From Nodosilinea sp. E11 (GTDB lineage: Bacteria > Cyanobacteriota > Cyanobacteriia > Phormidesmidales > Phormidesmidaceae): 64,000 bases of DNA. Each line of letters starts with the position of its first letter. Positions within the stretch are counted from its first letter, which is position 1. Location of the stretch: NCBI RefSeq assembly GCF_032813545.1, contig NZ_CP136520.1, positions 1,172,001 through 1,236,000 on the forward strand. Reading direction: 5' to 3'. The notes under the pieces are model-generated. The model ran no database searches and was not told where the DNA came from. It saw only the letters and a program-made list of their open reading frames with translations. Below are positions 37,424 to 45,355 of the stretch, one piece after another. A program made the position numbers and the translations under genes.

Positions 37424-38860
37424 ATGCCTGATTCTTCCCCATCTCGGCCCGCCTTTAAAGCCCAATTGAGCAAATTGCTCTATGCTCCAACCACAGAATT
37501 TGTGCTGATTGGGCTGATTTTGCTGTCGGTGCTGCTGATTTTTATGGAGGTGGGTACTAGTAGCGATCGCCTTTTTCACCAGCGAATACTGCATCTGCAA
37601 ACAGGACTCACCACGATTTTTTGGCTAGAGCTAGCGGCCCGCTGCTGGGTCGCCAGCAACCGACGACGATTTTTGAGTCTGTACTGGGTCGATATTTTGT
37701 CGGTAGTGCCGTTTCCATCACAGTTGACGGTGCTGCGGCTGCTGCGGCTGCTGCGACTGCTGCGAGTTAGCACGCTGATGAACCGTAACCTAGCGCGGTT
37801 TTCACCCGCTCTGGCCCTGGGGGTGAGGGCCCAAATCGGCCTGCTGTCGAGCCTAGGGGTCATTGTTCTCACCGGAACCCTAGGGCTTTACCTCATTGAA
37901 GGCAGTGAGAACCCCGATGCCGATACCCTGACGAAAACCTTTTGGTGGAGTCTGTTGACCTTAGTAGCAGCCGAACCCATTGGGGCTGAGCCTGAAACCC
38001 CGATTGGGCGTGGCTTAACCCTAATGTTGATGTTGGGAGGATTGACGCTGTTTGCAGTAGTGACCGGTCTAGTCTCTGCCATTATGGTGCAGCGGCTGGG
38101 TTCTACAAGGGAGTTTCGCTCAATGGAATTAGATGAATTATCGGGCCACACGGTGATCTGCGGCTGGAACCGCAACGGTGCCCACGTGGTAGAAGAGATG
38201 CTGCTTGATCCTGACATGCAAAACCACCCCATAGTCGTTGTGGCAGAGTTTACTGAAACTCCTGAGCAGGCCTTACACCACCTCAATCTATCAAATCTAT
38301 ACTTTCACACCGCCGACTACACTCGCATTGATGTGCTGCAAACTATCAATATTGTGCACGCTGCCCGGGCCATCTTACTAGCTGACACCTCGCGCCCCCG
38401 TAGCGACCAAGACATCGATGCCCGCACGGTGCTGGCAGCCCTCACCATAGAAAAGCTCAATCCGGCGGTATACACCTGCGCCCAACTGCTCGATCGCCTC
38501 AATGACGTGCAGCTCAAGGTAGCCGGAGTCGACGATGTGATCGTAGCCGATGAGATCACCAGCCACATGATCGCCGCCTCGGCCCGCACCCAGGGATCGA
38601 TTGAGGTGCTGGCCGAGTTGCTAACGGTGCAGGTAGGCAACCAGATCTACAAAATACCGATACCGCCCAGCTGGGTCGATCTGCCTTTTTGGCAAGCAGT
38701 CGATCGCCTTAAGCAACAGCAAGACGCCTTGCCCATCGCGGTGGAAGTGGGTCAGCCCCAGCGTCGTACCCTGGTTAACCCCCCATCCGACTACCGGTTG
38801 GCCAGTAAAGATCAGCTCGTGGTAATCGCACGAAGGATGCCAAAAATTACCGAAAACTGA
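37424..38860 (+). CDS. Voltage-sensor/RCK ion channel with non-canonical pore filter
   Basis: This 478-residue protein has six membrane helices. Helix 4 (residues 102-116) carries four Arg at every third position, as in a voltage sensor (R105, R108, R111 and R114). It is followed by an intracellular TrkA-N/RCK domain starting HTVICGWNRNGA (about 246). The pore loop reads TLVAAEPIGAEPET at about 179-192, where potassium channels have TVGYGD. The fold is therefore clear but ion selectivity is not. Neighbours give no hint. The frame starts at ATG 37424. Confidence 0.8.
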   Translation: MPDSSPSRPAFKAQLSKLLYAPTTEFVLIGLILLSVLLIFMEVGTSSDRLFHQRILHLQTGLTTIFWLELAARCWVASNRRRFLSLYWVDILSVVPFPSQLTVLRLLRLLRLLRVSTLMNRNLARFSPALALGVRAQIGLLSSLGVIVLTGTLGLYLIEGSENPDADTLTKTFWWSLLTLVAAEPIGAEPETPIGRGLTLMLMLGGLTLFAVVTGLVSAIMVQRLGSTREFRSMELDELSGHTVICGWNRNGAHVVEEMLLDPDMQNHPIVVVAEFTETPEQALHHLNLSNLYFHTADYTRIDVLQTINIVHAARAILLADTSRPRSDQDIDARTVLAALTIEKLNPAVYTCAQLLDRLNDVQLKVAGVDDVIVADEITSHMIAASARTQGSIEVLAELLTVQVGNQIYKIPIPPSWVDLPFWQAVDRLKQQQDALPIAVEVGQPQRRTLVNPPSDYRLASKDQLVVIARRMPKITEN

Positions 38861-39279
38861 ATGAGCCAGATCTCGGATAGGTAGCCCTGAAAGCCTGAAA
38901 TCACGATACGGAGAGGGAGGGATTCGAACCCTCGGTGCTTGCGCACACCCGATTTCAAGTCGGGCGCATTCGACCACTCTGCCACCTCTCCAAAGGGGGA
39001 TGACTGCCATAGCAGCAGCGTCCTTCACTGTTATATCACCCCAGCGACCCCACCTGACAGGGGATCTACCTGCCTATAGCTAGACCACCTGCCCGCTGAC
39101 GGTGTGCCAGACAATTCACAGGCACAAGGGGGAGCAAAGAAGGTAAGGCTCTTCGTCACAATGTTTCACATTAACCACGCGTTTCTTTGGAGCCACAGCG
39201 CCACCTCTATACAAGTTTTTGAGGGTTGCCTCAGAGGTTTGTTGGTGGTCATGAGATATCGGCCTACTACATAGAAGTT
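38861..39279. other. Intergenic region with tRNA-Ser
   Basis: A 419-bp spacer holds only the tRNA-Ser gene on the minus strand. The rest, 39000-39279, contains the promoter region of sigG and nothing else recognised. Confidence 0.6.
38909..38991 (-). tRNA. tRNA-Ser, anticodon UGA
   Basis: This 83-base sequence folds as a class II tRNA. The acceptor stem is GGAGAGG with CCTCTCC, the D arm is GCAGAGTGGTCGAATGC-like, and the anticodon stem-loop CCCGA-CTTGAAA-TCGGG has TGA. A long variable arm and a GGTTCGAATCC T-arm follow. The CCA end is not encoded. Serine identity rests on the anticodon and the long variable arm. Confidence 0.95.
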
Positions 39280-39933
39280 ATGAGTCAATCCATGTTCTCG
39301 ACCTGGCCTGTTTCCCTTAGTGCCCCTAAGTCTGCTGTCAAGCCTGAACAGTTGACCAGCACAGAACTGGTAGCCCTTTGCCAGCAACGGCTACGGCCTG
39401 AGCGAATAATGTTTGCTGAACTTCTGCGTCGCTACCAAAGCCATGTAGATAAACTGCTCTACCACCTGGCTCCCGACTGGCCCGATCGCGCCGATCTGGC
39501 CCAAGAGGTGTGGATTCGGGTCTATCGCAACATGCGTCGTTTAAACGACCCCGCTAAATTCAAAGGCTGGCTAGGGCGCATCACCACCAACCTGTTCTAC
39601 GATGAACTGCGGCGACGCAAGCGCAACCGCGCCACCCTGTCTCTCGATGCCCCTCTGACCCTAGAGGATGGCACCATTGATTGGGATGTTCCGGCCAATG
39701 CTCCCGGTCCGGTAGACACCATGATGACTCGGGAGTTTTACGATCAACTCCATCGCGCTATTGCAGACCTCCCGGAAGTCTTTCGCACCACTATTGTGTT
39801 GCGCGAGATTCAAGGGCTGTCCTACGAGGAGATTGCCGATATGACCGGCGTCTCTTTGGGTACGGTCAAGTCTCGAATTGCCCGTGCTCGACAACGCTTG
39901 CAGACCGACCTCCAACCCTATTTGGGCCACTAA
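39280..39933 (+). CDS. sigG: ECF (group 3) RNA polymerase sigma factor SigG
   Basis: This 217-residue sigma factor has region 2 (DLAQEVWIRVYRNM and KFKGWLGRITTNLFYDELRR) and region 4 (LSYEEIADMTGVSLGTVKSR, the helix-turn-helix for the -35 box). It has no regions 1 or 3, as in extracytoplasmic-function sigma factors. Order with the next gene matches Synechocystis slr1545-slr1546, where SigG has a cognate anti-sigma factor and responds to envelope or light stress. I use ATG 39280; a frame opening at 39226 adds unlikely residues. Confidence 0.93.
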   Translation: MSQSMFSTWPVSLSAPKSAVKPEQLTSTELVALCQQRLRPERIMFAELLRRYQSHVDKLLYHLAPDWPDRADLAQEVWIRVYRNMRRLNDPAKFKGWLGRITTNLFYDELRRRKRNRATLSLDAPLTLEDGTIDWDVPANAPGPVDTMMTREFYDQLHRAIADLPEVFRTTIVLREIQGLSYEEIADMTGVSLGTVKSRIARARQRLQTDLQPYLGH

Positions 39934-40222
39934 AGCGCTAGGTAAAAGTCATACAGAGGGTGCTCTGCCAACCCTACATAGGGGGAATGAACCAAGTGAC
40001 TCAGAAATTTTGTGCTGAATCGCCCCTTTGTGTAAATCCTTGAGCCTCTCTCAGGGGACGTATGTTTTATTGATTATAAATACCCCTAAGAGGATACCGA
40101 TTTTAAGGCGTTGGCATTATGATCAGTAGCGGCAGTGAAAATACCTGATCTAGCGATTGCCCGATCAGGCCATTGGCTGCCTCGGTCGTTGTTTAGTTGC
40201 TTACTCAGGTGTTGTTTCTGGT

Positions 40223-40795
40223 ATGACTACCTTTCCTTACACGCCTAATCAGGTTCAGCAATTTTCTTCTGAACATTTTAAGGACAACGGCGAAGTATTT
40301 CGGCCTGTTGCGCCTCGGGATCGTGACTTAGATGCGACTAAGCGCGATCGCTTCGAACTTTTGAGCGCCTACTTAGACGGTGAAGTCACTCCTGACGAGC
40401 GCCAGCAAGTGTTGTGCTGGTTAAAGGATAGTGACGATGCCCGTTGCCTCTACAACCGGTTGCTAAATTTACGTCAGGGGATGCGAACTCAGGTTTGCCC
40501 TCCGGCTTGTCCACCCGAAGACACGCTGGTAGGCGTGTTTCACTCACTCAATCACCGTCTCAGATTGGTCACCATGGCCAGTGCTGGAGTTGCTGCCATT
40601 GGTGTGATTAACTTACTATCTGGCGGTGCTGGCACTGGCTATAGTCCCTGGCGCATAGCCGCCTTGTCACAACCCGATACGTTGCAGATTGCTTTAGATA
40701 GACCTGCGTTTCCAATTCCTGAAAATGCAGCTTTTTTGAATGAGGCTGGTAACGCCCTTGATCAAGGGGGTCTACCTATCGACTCTGAGCTATAG
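40223..40795 (+). CDS. Anti-sigma factor, Slr1546-like
   Basis: This 190-residue protein has a cytoplasmic N-terminal anti-sigma-like part (ELLSAYLDGEVTPDERQQVL with a C-terminal helix of the domain, to about residue 90). One membrane helix follows near residues 112-132 (TMASAGVAAIGVINLLSGG), then a short outside tail. Such proteins hold an ECF sigma factor at the membrane until a signal arrives. Position after sigG supports the pair. The zinc-binding HxxxCxxC motif of ZAS proteins is absent. Its last codons form one arm of the hairpin at 40780-40820. Confidence 0.85.
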   Translation: MTTFPYTPNQVQQFSSEHFKDNGEVFRPVAPRDRDLDATKRDRFELLSAYLDGEVTPDERQQVLCWLKDSDDARCLYNRLLNLRQGMRTQVCPPACPPEDTLVGVFHSLNHRLRLVTMASAGVAAIGVINLLSGGAGTGYSPWRIAALSQPDTLQIALDRPAFPIPENAAFLNEAGNALDQGGLPIDSEL

Positions 40796-40820
40796 CTAGC
40801 ATAGTGCTAGCTCAGAGTCG
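40780..40820 (+). terminator. Hairpin overlapping the stop codon of the anti-sigma gene
   Basis: A 13-bp inverted repeat (CGACTCTGAGCTA at 40780-40792 with its complement at 40808-40820) begins in the last four codons. The 15-base loop contains the stop codon. It could stabilise the transcript end or tie termination to completion of translation. Confidence 0.6.
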
Positions 40821-40831
40821 AATAAACCTAC

Positions 40832-40885
40832 CCCAACACTCCATTAGCAGGCGGTCTTAAGACCGCCTGCTAATGGAGTGTTGGG
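40832..40885. terminator. 54-bp perfect palindrome between converging genes
   Basis: The two 27-bp arms are exact complements with no spacer (40832-40858 and 40859-40885, centre TTAA). It lies between the sigG/anti-sigma pair (plus) and ndhO (minus), 25 bases from the ndhO stop, and is therefore a likely bidirectional terminator. It is unusually long and perfect for one. Confidence 0.75.
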
Positions 40886-40910
40886 TATGTGTGTCTGTCT
40901 AGGCGCAAGC

Positions 40911-41129
40911 CTAAAATTTCTCAAGCTGATCCAGGCGCAGCCACATATTGGGGGTAGGTACTTCGCCAAATTTGACTAGGGCGTAGTCGTCATTGGTATC
41001 GACAATCTCTCCTCGGGTTTCGAAGAGATACGAGGGAAACCGGGTGTCACTGGCGGTTGCTTCCACGCTGTTTTCTAGTTTTTCGCGTACGGCCCGGACT
41101 AGGTCGCCCCGCTTTAAAGTTGCTGCCAT
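40911..41129 (-). CDS. ndhO: NDH-1 complex subunit O
   Basis: This 72-residue protein is the cyanobacterial/plant-specific NdhO subunit of the type I NADPH (ferredoxin-plastoquinone) oxidoreductase, which carries out cyclic electron flow and respiration in thylakoids. It begins [20 protein letters not shown], has [20 protein letters not shown], and ends [10 protein letters not shown]. The soluble arm subunit is known to modulate complex stability. ATG 41129 gives the standard N terminus. It is separated from mutM by 113 bp. Confidence 0.95.
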   Translation of the reverse strand: MAATLKRGDLVRAVREKLENSVEATASDTRFPSYLFETRGEIVDTNDDYALVKFGEVPTPNMWLRLDQLEKF

Positions 41130-41242
41130 AGATCTGTTCGCTATCAACCTCAGCCTTACTGTACACGAAATCCCTTGTTCAAGGCCGCTGGCGTAGCCTT
41201 TACCAAACCCCCTCTAAGGCAGGCAATCTTCGGGCAAACGCA

Positions 41243-42091
41243 CTAACACTGACAACGGGGGCAGTAGTGGGCCGATCGCCCCGCTAGCTTCAAACGCAGA
41301 ATAGGTGTCTGGCAGACCCGGCAGGGTTCACCGTCGCGATTATAAACCCAGGCTACGCCACCATAGTTGCCGTTAATGCCATAGATGTCACGATAGTCGC
41401 TAAAGGTAGTTCCCCCTGACTCAATGCTGGTGGTTAGCACCTCACAGATAGCCCTATGTAACCGCTGGATCTGATCAGGATCAAGGCGATCGCTTGGGGT
41501 AAGCGGGCGCAGACCACTGATAAACAGGGCTTCATCGGCGTAGATATTGCCTAGGCCTGCCACCAACCGCTGGTCGAGCAGTGCATTTTTAATCGGGCGA
41601 TGACTGCGGCTCAGATGCTGGTGCAGGTAGGTGACCGAAAATGCCTCATCAAAGGGCTCTGGCCCCAGATTTTTGAGCCCAGTCATGACGGTTTCAGGGG
41701 GCACCCCAGGGGGAACCCACCAAAGGCGACCAAAGGTACGCTGATCGACAAAGCGCAGTTCGTGGCGATCGCTGAGCCAAAGCCGTACCCGGCAATGGCT
41801 CTGTACCGGGGTCTTAGGGTCGAGCCATAGCAGCTGACCAGTCATGCGTAGATGCACCCCTAGGTAGCCACCGGGGCGACCATTGAGCCGGGTCAACTCA
41901 CCTAGCAGATACTTGCCTCGGCGGTGCCAGGCGCTCAGAGTAGCCCCCGTTAACCCCGCCCAAAATTCGGTTTCGGTAGCCGGGTGGGCAATCGATCGCG
42001 CTAGCAGCACCTGCCCCCCCTCTAACGGGTGACCCGGTGTTACCCGTTCGAGCCCCCGTCTTACGGTTTCAACTTCAGGTAATTCTGGCAC
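41243..42091 (-). CDS. mutM: Formamidopyrimidine-DNA glycosylase
   Basis: This 282-residue protein begins MPELPEVETVRRGLE, exposing catalytic Pro2 and Glu3. It has the zinc finger CRVCQT...CPRC at the C end, and the HLRMTGQLLW stretch of the family. It excises 8-oxoguanine and formamidopyrimidines from oxidised DNA. It lies about 200 bp downstream of psaE on the same strand. That pairing is frequent in cyanobacteria, but a terminator for psaE stands between the two. Confidence 0.96.
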   Translation of the reverse strand: MPELPEVETVRRGLERVTPGHPLEGGQVLLARSIAHPATETEFWAGLTGATLSAWHRRGKYLLGELTRLNGRPGGYLGVHLRMTGQLLWLDPKTPVQSHCRVRLWLSDRHELRFVDQRTFGRLWWVPPGVPPETVMTGLKNLGPEPFDEAFSVTYLHQHLSRSHRPIKNALLDQRLVAGLGNIYADEALFISGLRPLTPSDRLDPDQIQRLHRAICEVLTTSIESGGTTFSDYRDIYGINGNYGGVAWVYNRDGEPCRVCQTPILRLKLAGRSAHYCPRCQC

Positions 42092-42175
42092 TACTTAGCC
42101 CTGGGCCTTTGACCCTGTCTACGGTGTGTCCCTGAACTATAACAATCGCCTGAGGCAATCCGTATCTTGAAGCTG

Positions 42176-42214
42176 CAAAAACAGCCAAGGCCCATGCCGA
42201 AGCACAGGCCTTGG
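42176..42214 (-). terminator. Intrinsic terminator of psaE
   Basis: On the minus strand an 8-bp stem (GGCCTTGG region, arms 42185-42192 and 42207-42214, 14-base loop) is followed by a T-run (five T) at 42176-42181. Confidence 0.75.
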
Positions 42215-42295
42215 AAACTAAGCGAACAGAACCGGGCAGACCAGAATAACTATGCCAGAACGCTGAAGGCAGTGTCGGCACACTGATTGAATGCC

Positions 42296-42520
42296 TTAGC
42301 CACCAGTAGCGGCAGGCTTTTTGGCCTTAGGAGCTTCAACCTCTTGCAGTTCAGACACCGCGAAGTTGTTAGTGTTGATGCCAGCGTAGTTAACCTTGTC
42401 AAAGCGCACTACCGCAGGGTATTTGATGCCGCTTTGGTCGATGGTGGCTACAGTACCGACTTCCCGATACCAGTAAGACTCTTTGCGCAGGATGCGAACT
42501 TTAGAACCACGTTGAACCAT
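42296..42520 (-). CDS. psaE: Photosystem I reaction center subunit IV (PsaE)
   Basis: This 74-residue protein sits on the stromal face of photosystem I, where it helps dock ferredoxin and its reductase. It starts [20 protein letters not shown], has [20 protein letters not shown], and [18 protein letters not shown], an SH3-like barrel typical of the family. The Ala/Pro/Lys tail is variable. ATG 42520 is the family start. The divergent neighbour is the light-response cluster at 42896. Confidence 0.97.
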   Translation of the reverse strand: MVQRGSKVRILRKESYWYREVGTVATIDQSGIKYPAVVRFDKVNYAGINTNNFAVSELQEVEAPKAKKPAATGG

Positions 42521-42895
42521 GAACAATGCCCTCTTGAAAAATCAATATTAATGGCAGCTTGCCCAGGCCAAACCCCAGTCATGGCTAATCGCATAAAGCC
42601 CATGACCAAGCTTGGATAGGGGGTTATTCCATGTCCACCAGATTACTACGAGACCTTCAGCTTCATGGCAGCAGAGGGTTTAAGTTTTATTGCAGAACCA
42701 CCAAATGGATCCATAATTTTCCGCAATACTTAAAGGAGCTACTTTTCAGAAGGCTGGCAAACAACAAGCGGCGGGGTAGACGGACATAAAGACAGCCAAT
42801 CAGCTGACATCAATATTATTCAGCAATGATTTTATTTACATTTGGTAACATATGGGCATAATAATCTTAACCTTCCTTCCCTTGAGAGCTGATCC
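42521..42895. promoter_or_regulatory. psaE / Pap-like cluster divergent promoter region
   Basis: This 375-bp divergent spacer carries the promoters for both sides. The only strong element seen is the HLR1 match at 42835-42852, listed separately. The stretch 42810-42860 is AT-rich. No gene is supported. Confidence 0.6.
42835..42852 (+). promoter_or_regulatory. HLR1 light-response element (RpaB-type)
   Basis: The sequence TTTACATTTGGTAACATA fits the HLR1 consensus (K)TTACAWWNN(K)TTACAWW with one mismatch in the second half. HLR1 binds RpaB and links transcription to light and redox state. It is 43 bases upstream of the first cluster gene, a position that could activate or block initiation, depending on the promoter. 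It also faces psaE, so its target could be either side. Confidence 0.6.
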
Positions 42896-43372
42896 ATGCT
42901 GACCAAAGTTGAGGCCTTAGTACACGCGACTGATGGCCGCTATGCCTCTGATCAAGAACTGATGTTTTTTCAGAGCTATCTCTCCTCAGTAGGCCCTCGG
43001 CTACGGGCCTACCAAAAGATACAAAAAGCTGAGCAGCAAATCATTGCCCAGGTAATGGCTAAGCTCAACGCACAAAAGCCGAGTATCTTTTTGGTAGGCG
43101 GGCAAGATTTGACGGCCAAATGGCAGCGAGACACCGTGCGGGTACTGCGCTATAGCGCTATTGCTCTGCTGCTCGACGATCCAGAGCGGTTCAAAGAAGG
43201 GCTGCTGATGTGGTTTCAAACCATCATGCGTGCGTTTGGTGCCCAAGAAAGCTGCAATCTTACCTACACTGCTATGCAAGAGGTAATTGCCCAGCACCTC
43301 AATACGGAAGAACTTAGAATGTTCCTGCCCATCCTCGAGCTAAGCCGTGTCACCTTAGGTGAGCTTGTATAG
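42896..43372 (+). CDS. Phycobiliprotein-like protein (pocket Cys replaced), Pap-like cluster gene 1
   Basis: This 158-residue globin-fold protein resembles allophycocyanin subunits and the other two phycobiliprotein-like proteins in the window. The chromophore pocket motif reads KWQRDTVRVLRY, so the bilin-attaching Cys position is W76 while R78 and D79 remain. A covalently bound bilin is therefore unlikely, and it may serve as a pigment-free adaptor or a non-covalent binder. It opens the cluster and lies just downstream of the HLR1 element. A 316-bp gap with one hairpin separates it from the V4R gene. Confidence 0.8.
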   Translation: MLTKVEALVHATDGRYASDQELMFFQSYLSSVGPRLRAYQKIQKAEQQIIAQVMAKLNAQKPSIFLVGGQDLTAKWQRDTVRVLRYSAIALLLDDPERFKEGLLMWFQTIMRAFGAQESCNLTYTAMQEVIAQHLNTEELRMFLPILELSRVTLGELV

Positions 43373-43688
43373 CACCAGGGTGAGTTCTCTGAAGCCGATG
43401 CTTAGACGAGGCTGATTATGCCCCAACCAGTTATAAGTCTGCGTAATTTTTCTTTGACCCAGGGAGCCCCATTTGCTCACCTGGGTCATCACGTTAGCAG
43501 CGAATTACTACGTTTTATGTCGTTTTAGGATATCGGGTGGCGGGCTCAAGTTCCTTAGTCATAGTAGTTTTGGGAATGAGCCTGTGGCTAACTTATAGTT
43601 ACAATCGCTCCAAGGCGATGTTAATTCTGGGTAGGCTTGGGCACATTACACCTATCACTGAAAACAGTCTTACAAGGCTTGTTCGACC
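43373..43688. other. Intergenic region inside the Pap-like cluster, with hairpin
   Basis: An inverted repeat with 9-bp arms (TGACCCAGG at 43455-43463, complement at 43480-43488, 16-base loop) lies 80 bases past the first gene's stop. It could partly terminate or process the transcript. The second promoter for the following five genes may be here. No gene is seen. Confidence 0.5.
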
Positions 43689-44372
43689 ATGGTTATGACT
43701 ACAGAGACCGCCCACCGTCTGAACCAAAAATTTCCCAAGAAGCATAACCACTATGCCCTGCGGGATTTCTTCCAGTTTGATGGGGACTACGGCACCATCA
43801 CTGACTGGAACAACACCCGCAATGTGCTCACCAGTGAAGACTTCATCATTGGCCTGCTAGAAGGCTTGCAAGAAGAGGTCGGCGATGCCTCAGCCGCCAT
43901 CATGTATACGGTAGGTCTGGAGTGGGGCAAACACGACTCGCTGATATTTGAGGCCTGGTTTGAGCGCGAGTTTGCCATGAGCCCTCGCCGTGCCAACCTG
44001 ATGTTTTTACTCGAAACCTGGTGGTGGCCCTTCATTTCCCAGGGCTGGGGCCGGTGGGAGGTCGACATGAGCGATCGCAAACAGGGCTTCATGTTCATCA
44101 ACGTGTTTGACTCCGCTGTGGCCCGCACCCTAGGCGATGTGGGCAAACCGGTATGTCACCTCTACGCCGGTCTGTTTGCGGGCTTCTTTACCGAAATGGT
44201 GCGCAAGCAGCTGAGCTGCATTGAAATTCAATGCTATTCCATGGGTGAAACCTACTGCAAATTTTTGCTAGGTGGCCGAGAGCGCATCGATGCTGCCGCC
44301 TTTTGGATGAATGAAGGGGCTAACGCCCGCGACATTGAGAAGCGGCTGCGGGCTGGGGAAGGTGGCCAATGA
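43689..44372 (+). CDS. V4R domain protein 1 (Slr0144/Slr0147-like), Pap-like cluster gene 2
   Basis: This 227-residue protein carries a C-terminal V4R domain (about 140-196), a small-molecule-binding fold. It has conserved Cys C177, C182 and C190 in CIEIQCYSMGETYC, preceded by C156. The N-terminal region is helical and Trp-rich around residue 110. In Synechocystis the V4R genes slr0144 and slr0147 belong to the operon needed for efficient photosystem II assembly. The stop overlaps the next start (ATGA, four bases), so translation is coupled. Confidence 0.8.
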   Translation: MVMTTETAHRLNQKFPKKHNHYALRDFFQFDGDYGTITDWNNTRNVLTSEDFIIGLLEGLQEEVGDASAAIMYTVGLEWGKHDSLIFEAWFEREFAMSPRRANLMFLLETWWWPFISQGWGRWEVDMSDRKQGFMFINVFDSAVARTLGDVGKPVCHLYAGLFAGFFTEMVRKQLSCIEIQCYSMGETYCKFLLGGRERIDAAAFWMNEGANARDIEKRLRAGEGGQ

Positions 44373-44677
44373 GCATTTCTTTAGCTCCTATGGCCGACTC
44401 TCAGACCCCTCAGCTCTGGCTGAGAGAAACTGTGCAGGTCTTTTTTGAAGGCGTGGCCTGGGACGGACGGGTAGCGGCTGCGGCTTCAGGGCTAGGAGAA
44501 AGTAGCCAGACAGGGTCAACGATGACCATGACCGTCGGCGACTTCTTTCAAAATATTGCCTGGGACGGCCAACCCACGATTGGGGTGCCGATTACACCCC
44601 TAGCCGCCGCCGCTGACCCCACGCCAAACTCTGACCTAGATTTGACCCTAGACGGCTTTTCTGACCTGTTTGGTTAA
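44369..44677 (+). CDS. Short WDG-repeat protein (Slr0145-like), Pap-like cluster gene 3
   Basis: This 102-residue protein has two copies of a motif, FFEGVAWDGR (FF25-26, WDG31-33) and FFQNIAWDGQ (FF59-60, WDG65-67). They are separated by a Gly/Ser/Thr-rich linker, with an acidic LDGFSDLFG ending. No membrane helix or catalytic motif exists. The repeated FF-x4-WDG look suggests two short docking peptides, perhaps for the V4R or phycobiliprotein-like neighbours; that is inference. The start overlaps the V4R gene by four bases. Confidence 0.7.
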   Translation: MSISLAPMADSQTPQLWLRETVQVFFEGVAWDGRVAAAASGLGESSQTGSTMTMTVGDFFQNIAWDGQPTIGVPITPLAAAADPTPNSDLDLTLDGFSDLFG

Positions 44678-44779
44678 ACTCAGCCAGGTCGTCAAAGCTC
44701 GTTCACGGCGGCTGCCATCGGCTTTTTAGCCGCCAACTCTCGGCCCCTTGACCGCCCTAGATATTCGGAGGATTTTGCC

Positions 44780-45268
44780 ATGACCTTTAAGCTCGACGCC
44801 CTATTTGACTCGCCCGAGAAACAATACCTTGACGCCAACGACCTCAGCCTCTTGAGTCAGTACGTCAGCTCGATTCCTGAACGCATGACGGTCTATCGTA
44901 CCCTACGCGATCAAGAGATTGCCATTATGCAGCCCATTGCCGATGCCCTGCAACAGCAGGGGGGCCATGCTGAAGCCCTAGTTGAGCGCAGTGTGCGCAA
45001 CGGGCTAATGGTGCTGCGCTACGTCGCCATGGCCATGCTGTTAGACGACGATGCCTTTGTGGAGGAGCGCCTGCGAGGTTGGCTGCCCGAAATGGTAAAA
45101 GCCTACGACACTCAAGCTGTTGATCAGCAATTATTTCAACTCTTGCAGCAGCAGTTGGCCAAGGTGTTTTCCCCCGCTCAGGTCAACCTGCTCAAGCCCA
45201 ACCTAGAGAAAGCCCAAGATCTCATACTCAACACCCGCGAAACTGTCACTCTGGCTGGATTGCTTTAG
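44780..45268 (+). CDS. Phycobiliprotein-like protein (pocket Cys replaced by Ser), Pap-like cluster gene 4
   Basis: This 162-residue relative of the gene-1 product and of Synechocystis Slr0146 has the pocket helix ERSVRNGLMVLRY. The Cys position is S71 and the Asp is Asn (R73, N74), so both key chromophore-contact residues are changed. It should be pigment-free. A good AGGA ribosome site lies eight to ten bases upstream of the ATG at 44780. It is 102 bp after the WDG gene and 87 bp before the next V4R gene. Confidence 0.78.
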   Translation: MTFKLDALFDSPEKQYLDANDLSLLSQYVSSIPERMTVYRTLRDQEIAIMQPIADALQQQGGHAEALVERSVRNGLMVLRYVAMAMLLDDDAFVEERLRGWLPEMVKAYDTQAVDQQLFQLLQQQLAKVFSPAQVNLLKPNLEKAQDLILNTRETVTLAGLL

Positions 45269-45355
45269 CTGAACTGCTACGGAGACCCCTGGCTCCACCT
45301 GAAATCCTCAGTGGGTATGACCACCCCCATCCCTATCCTGTGAAGGACGTTAACT

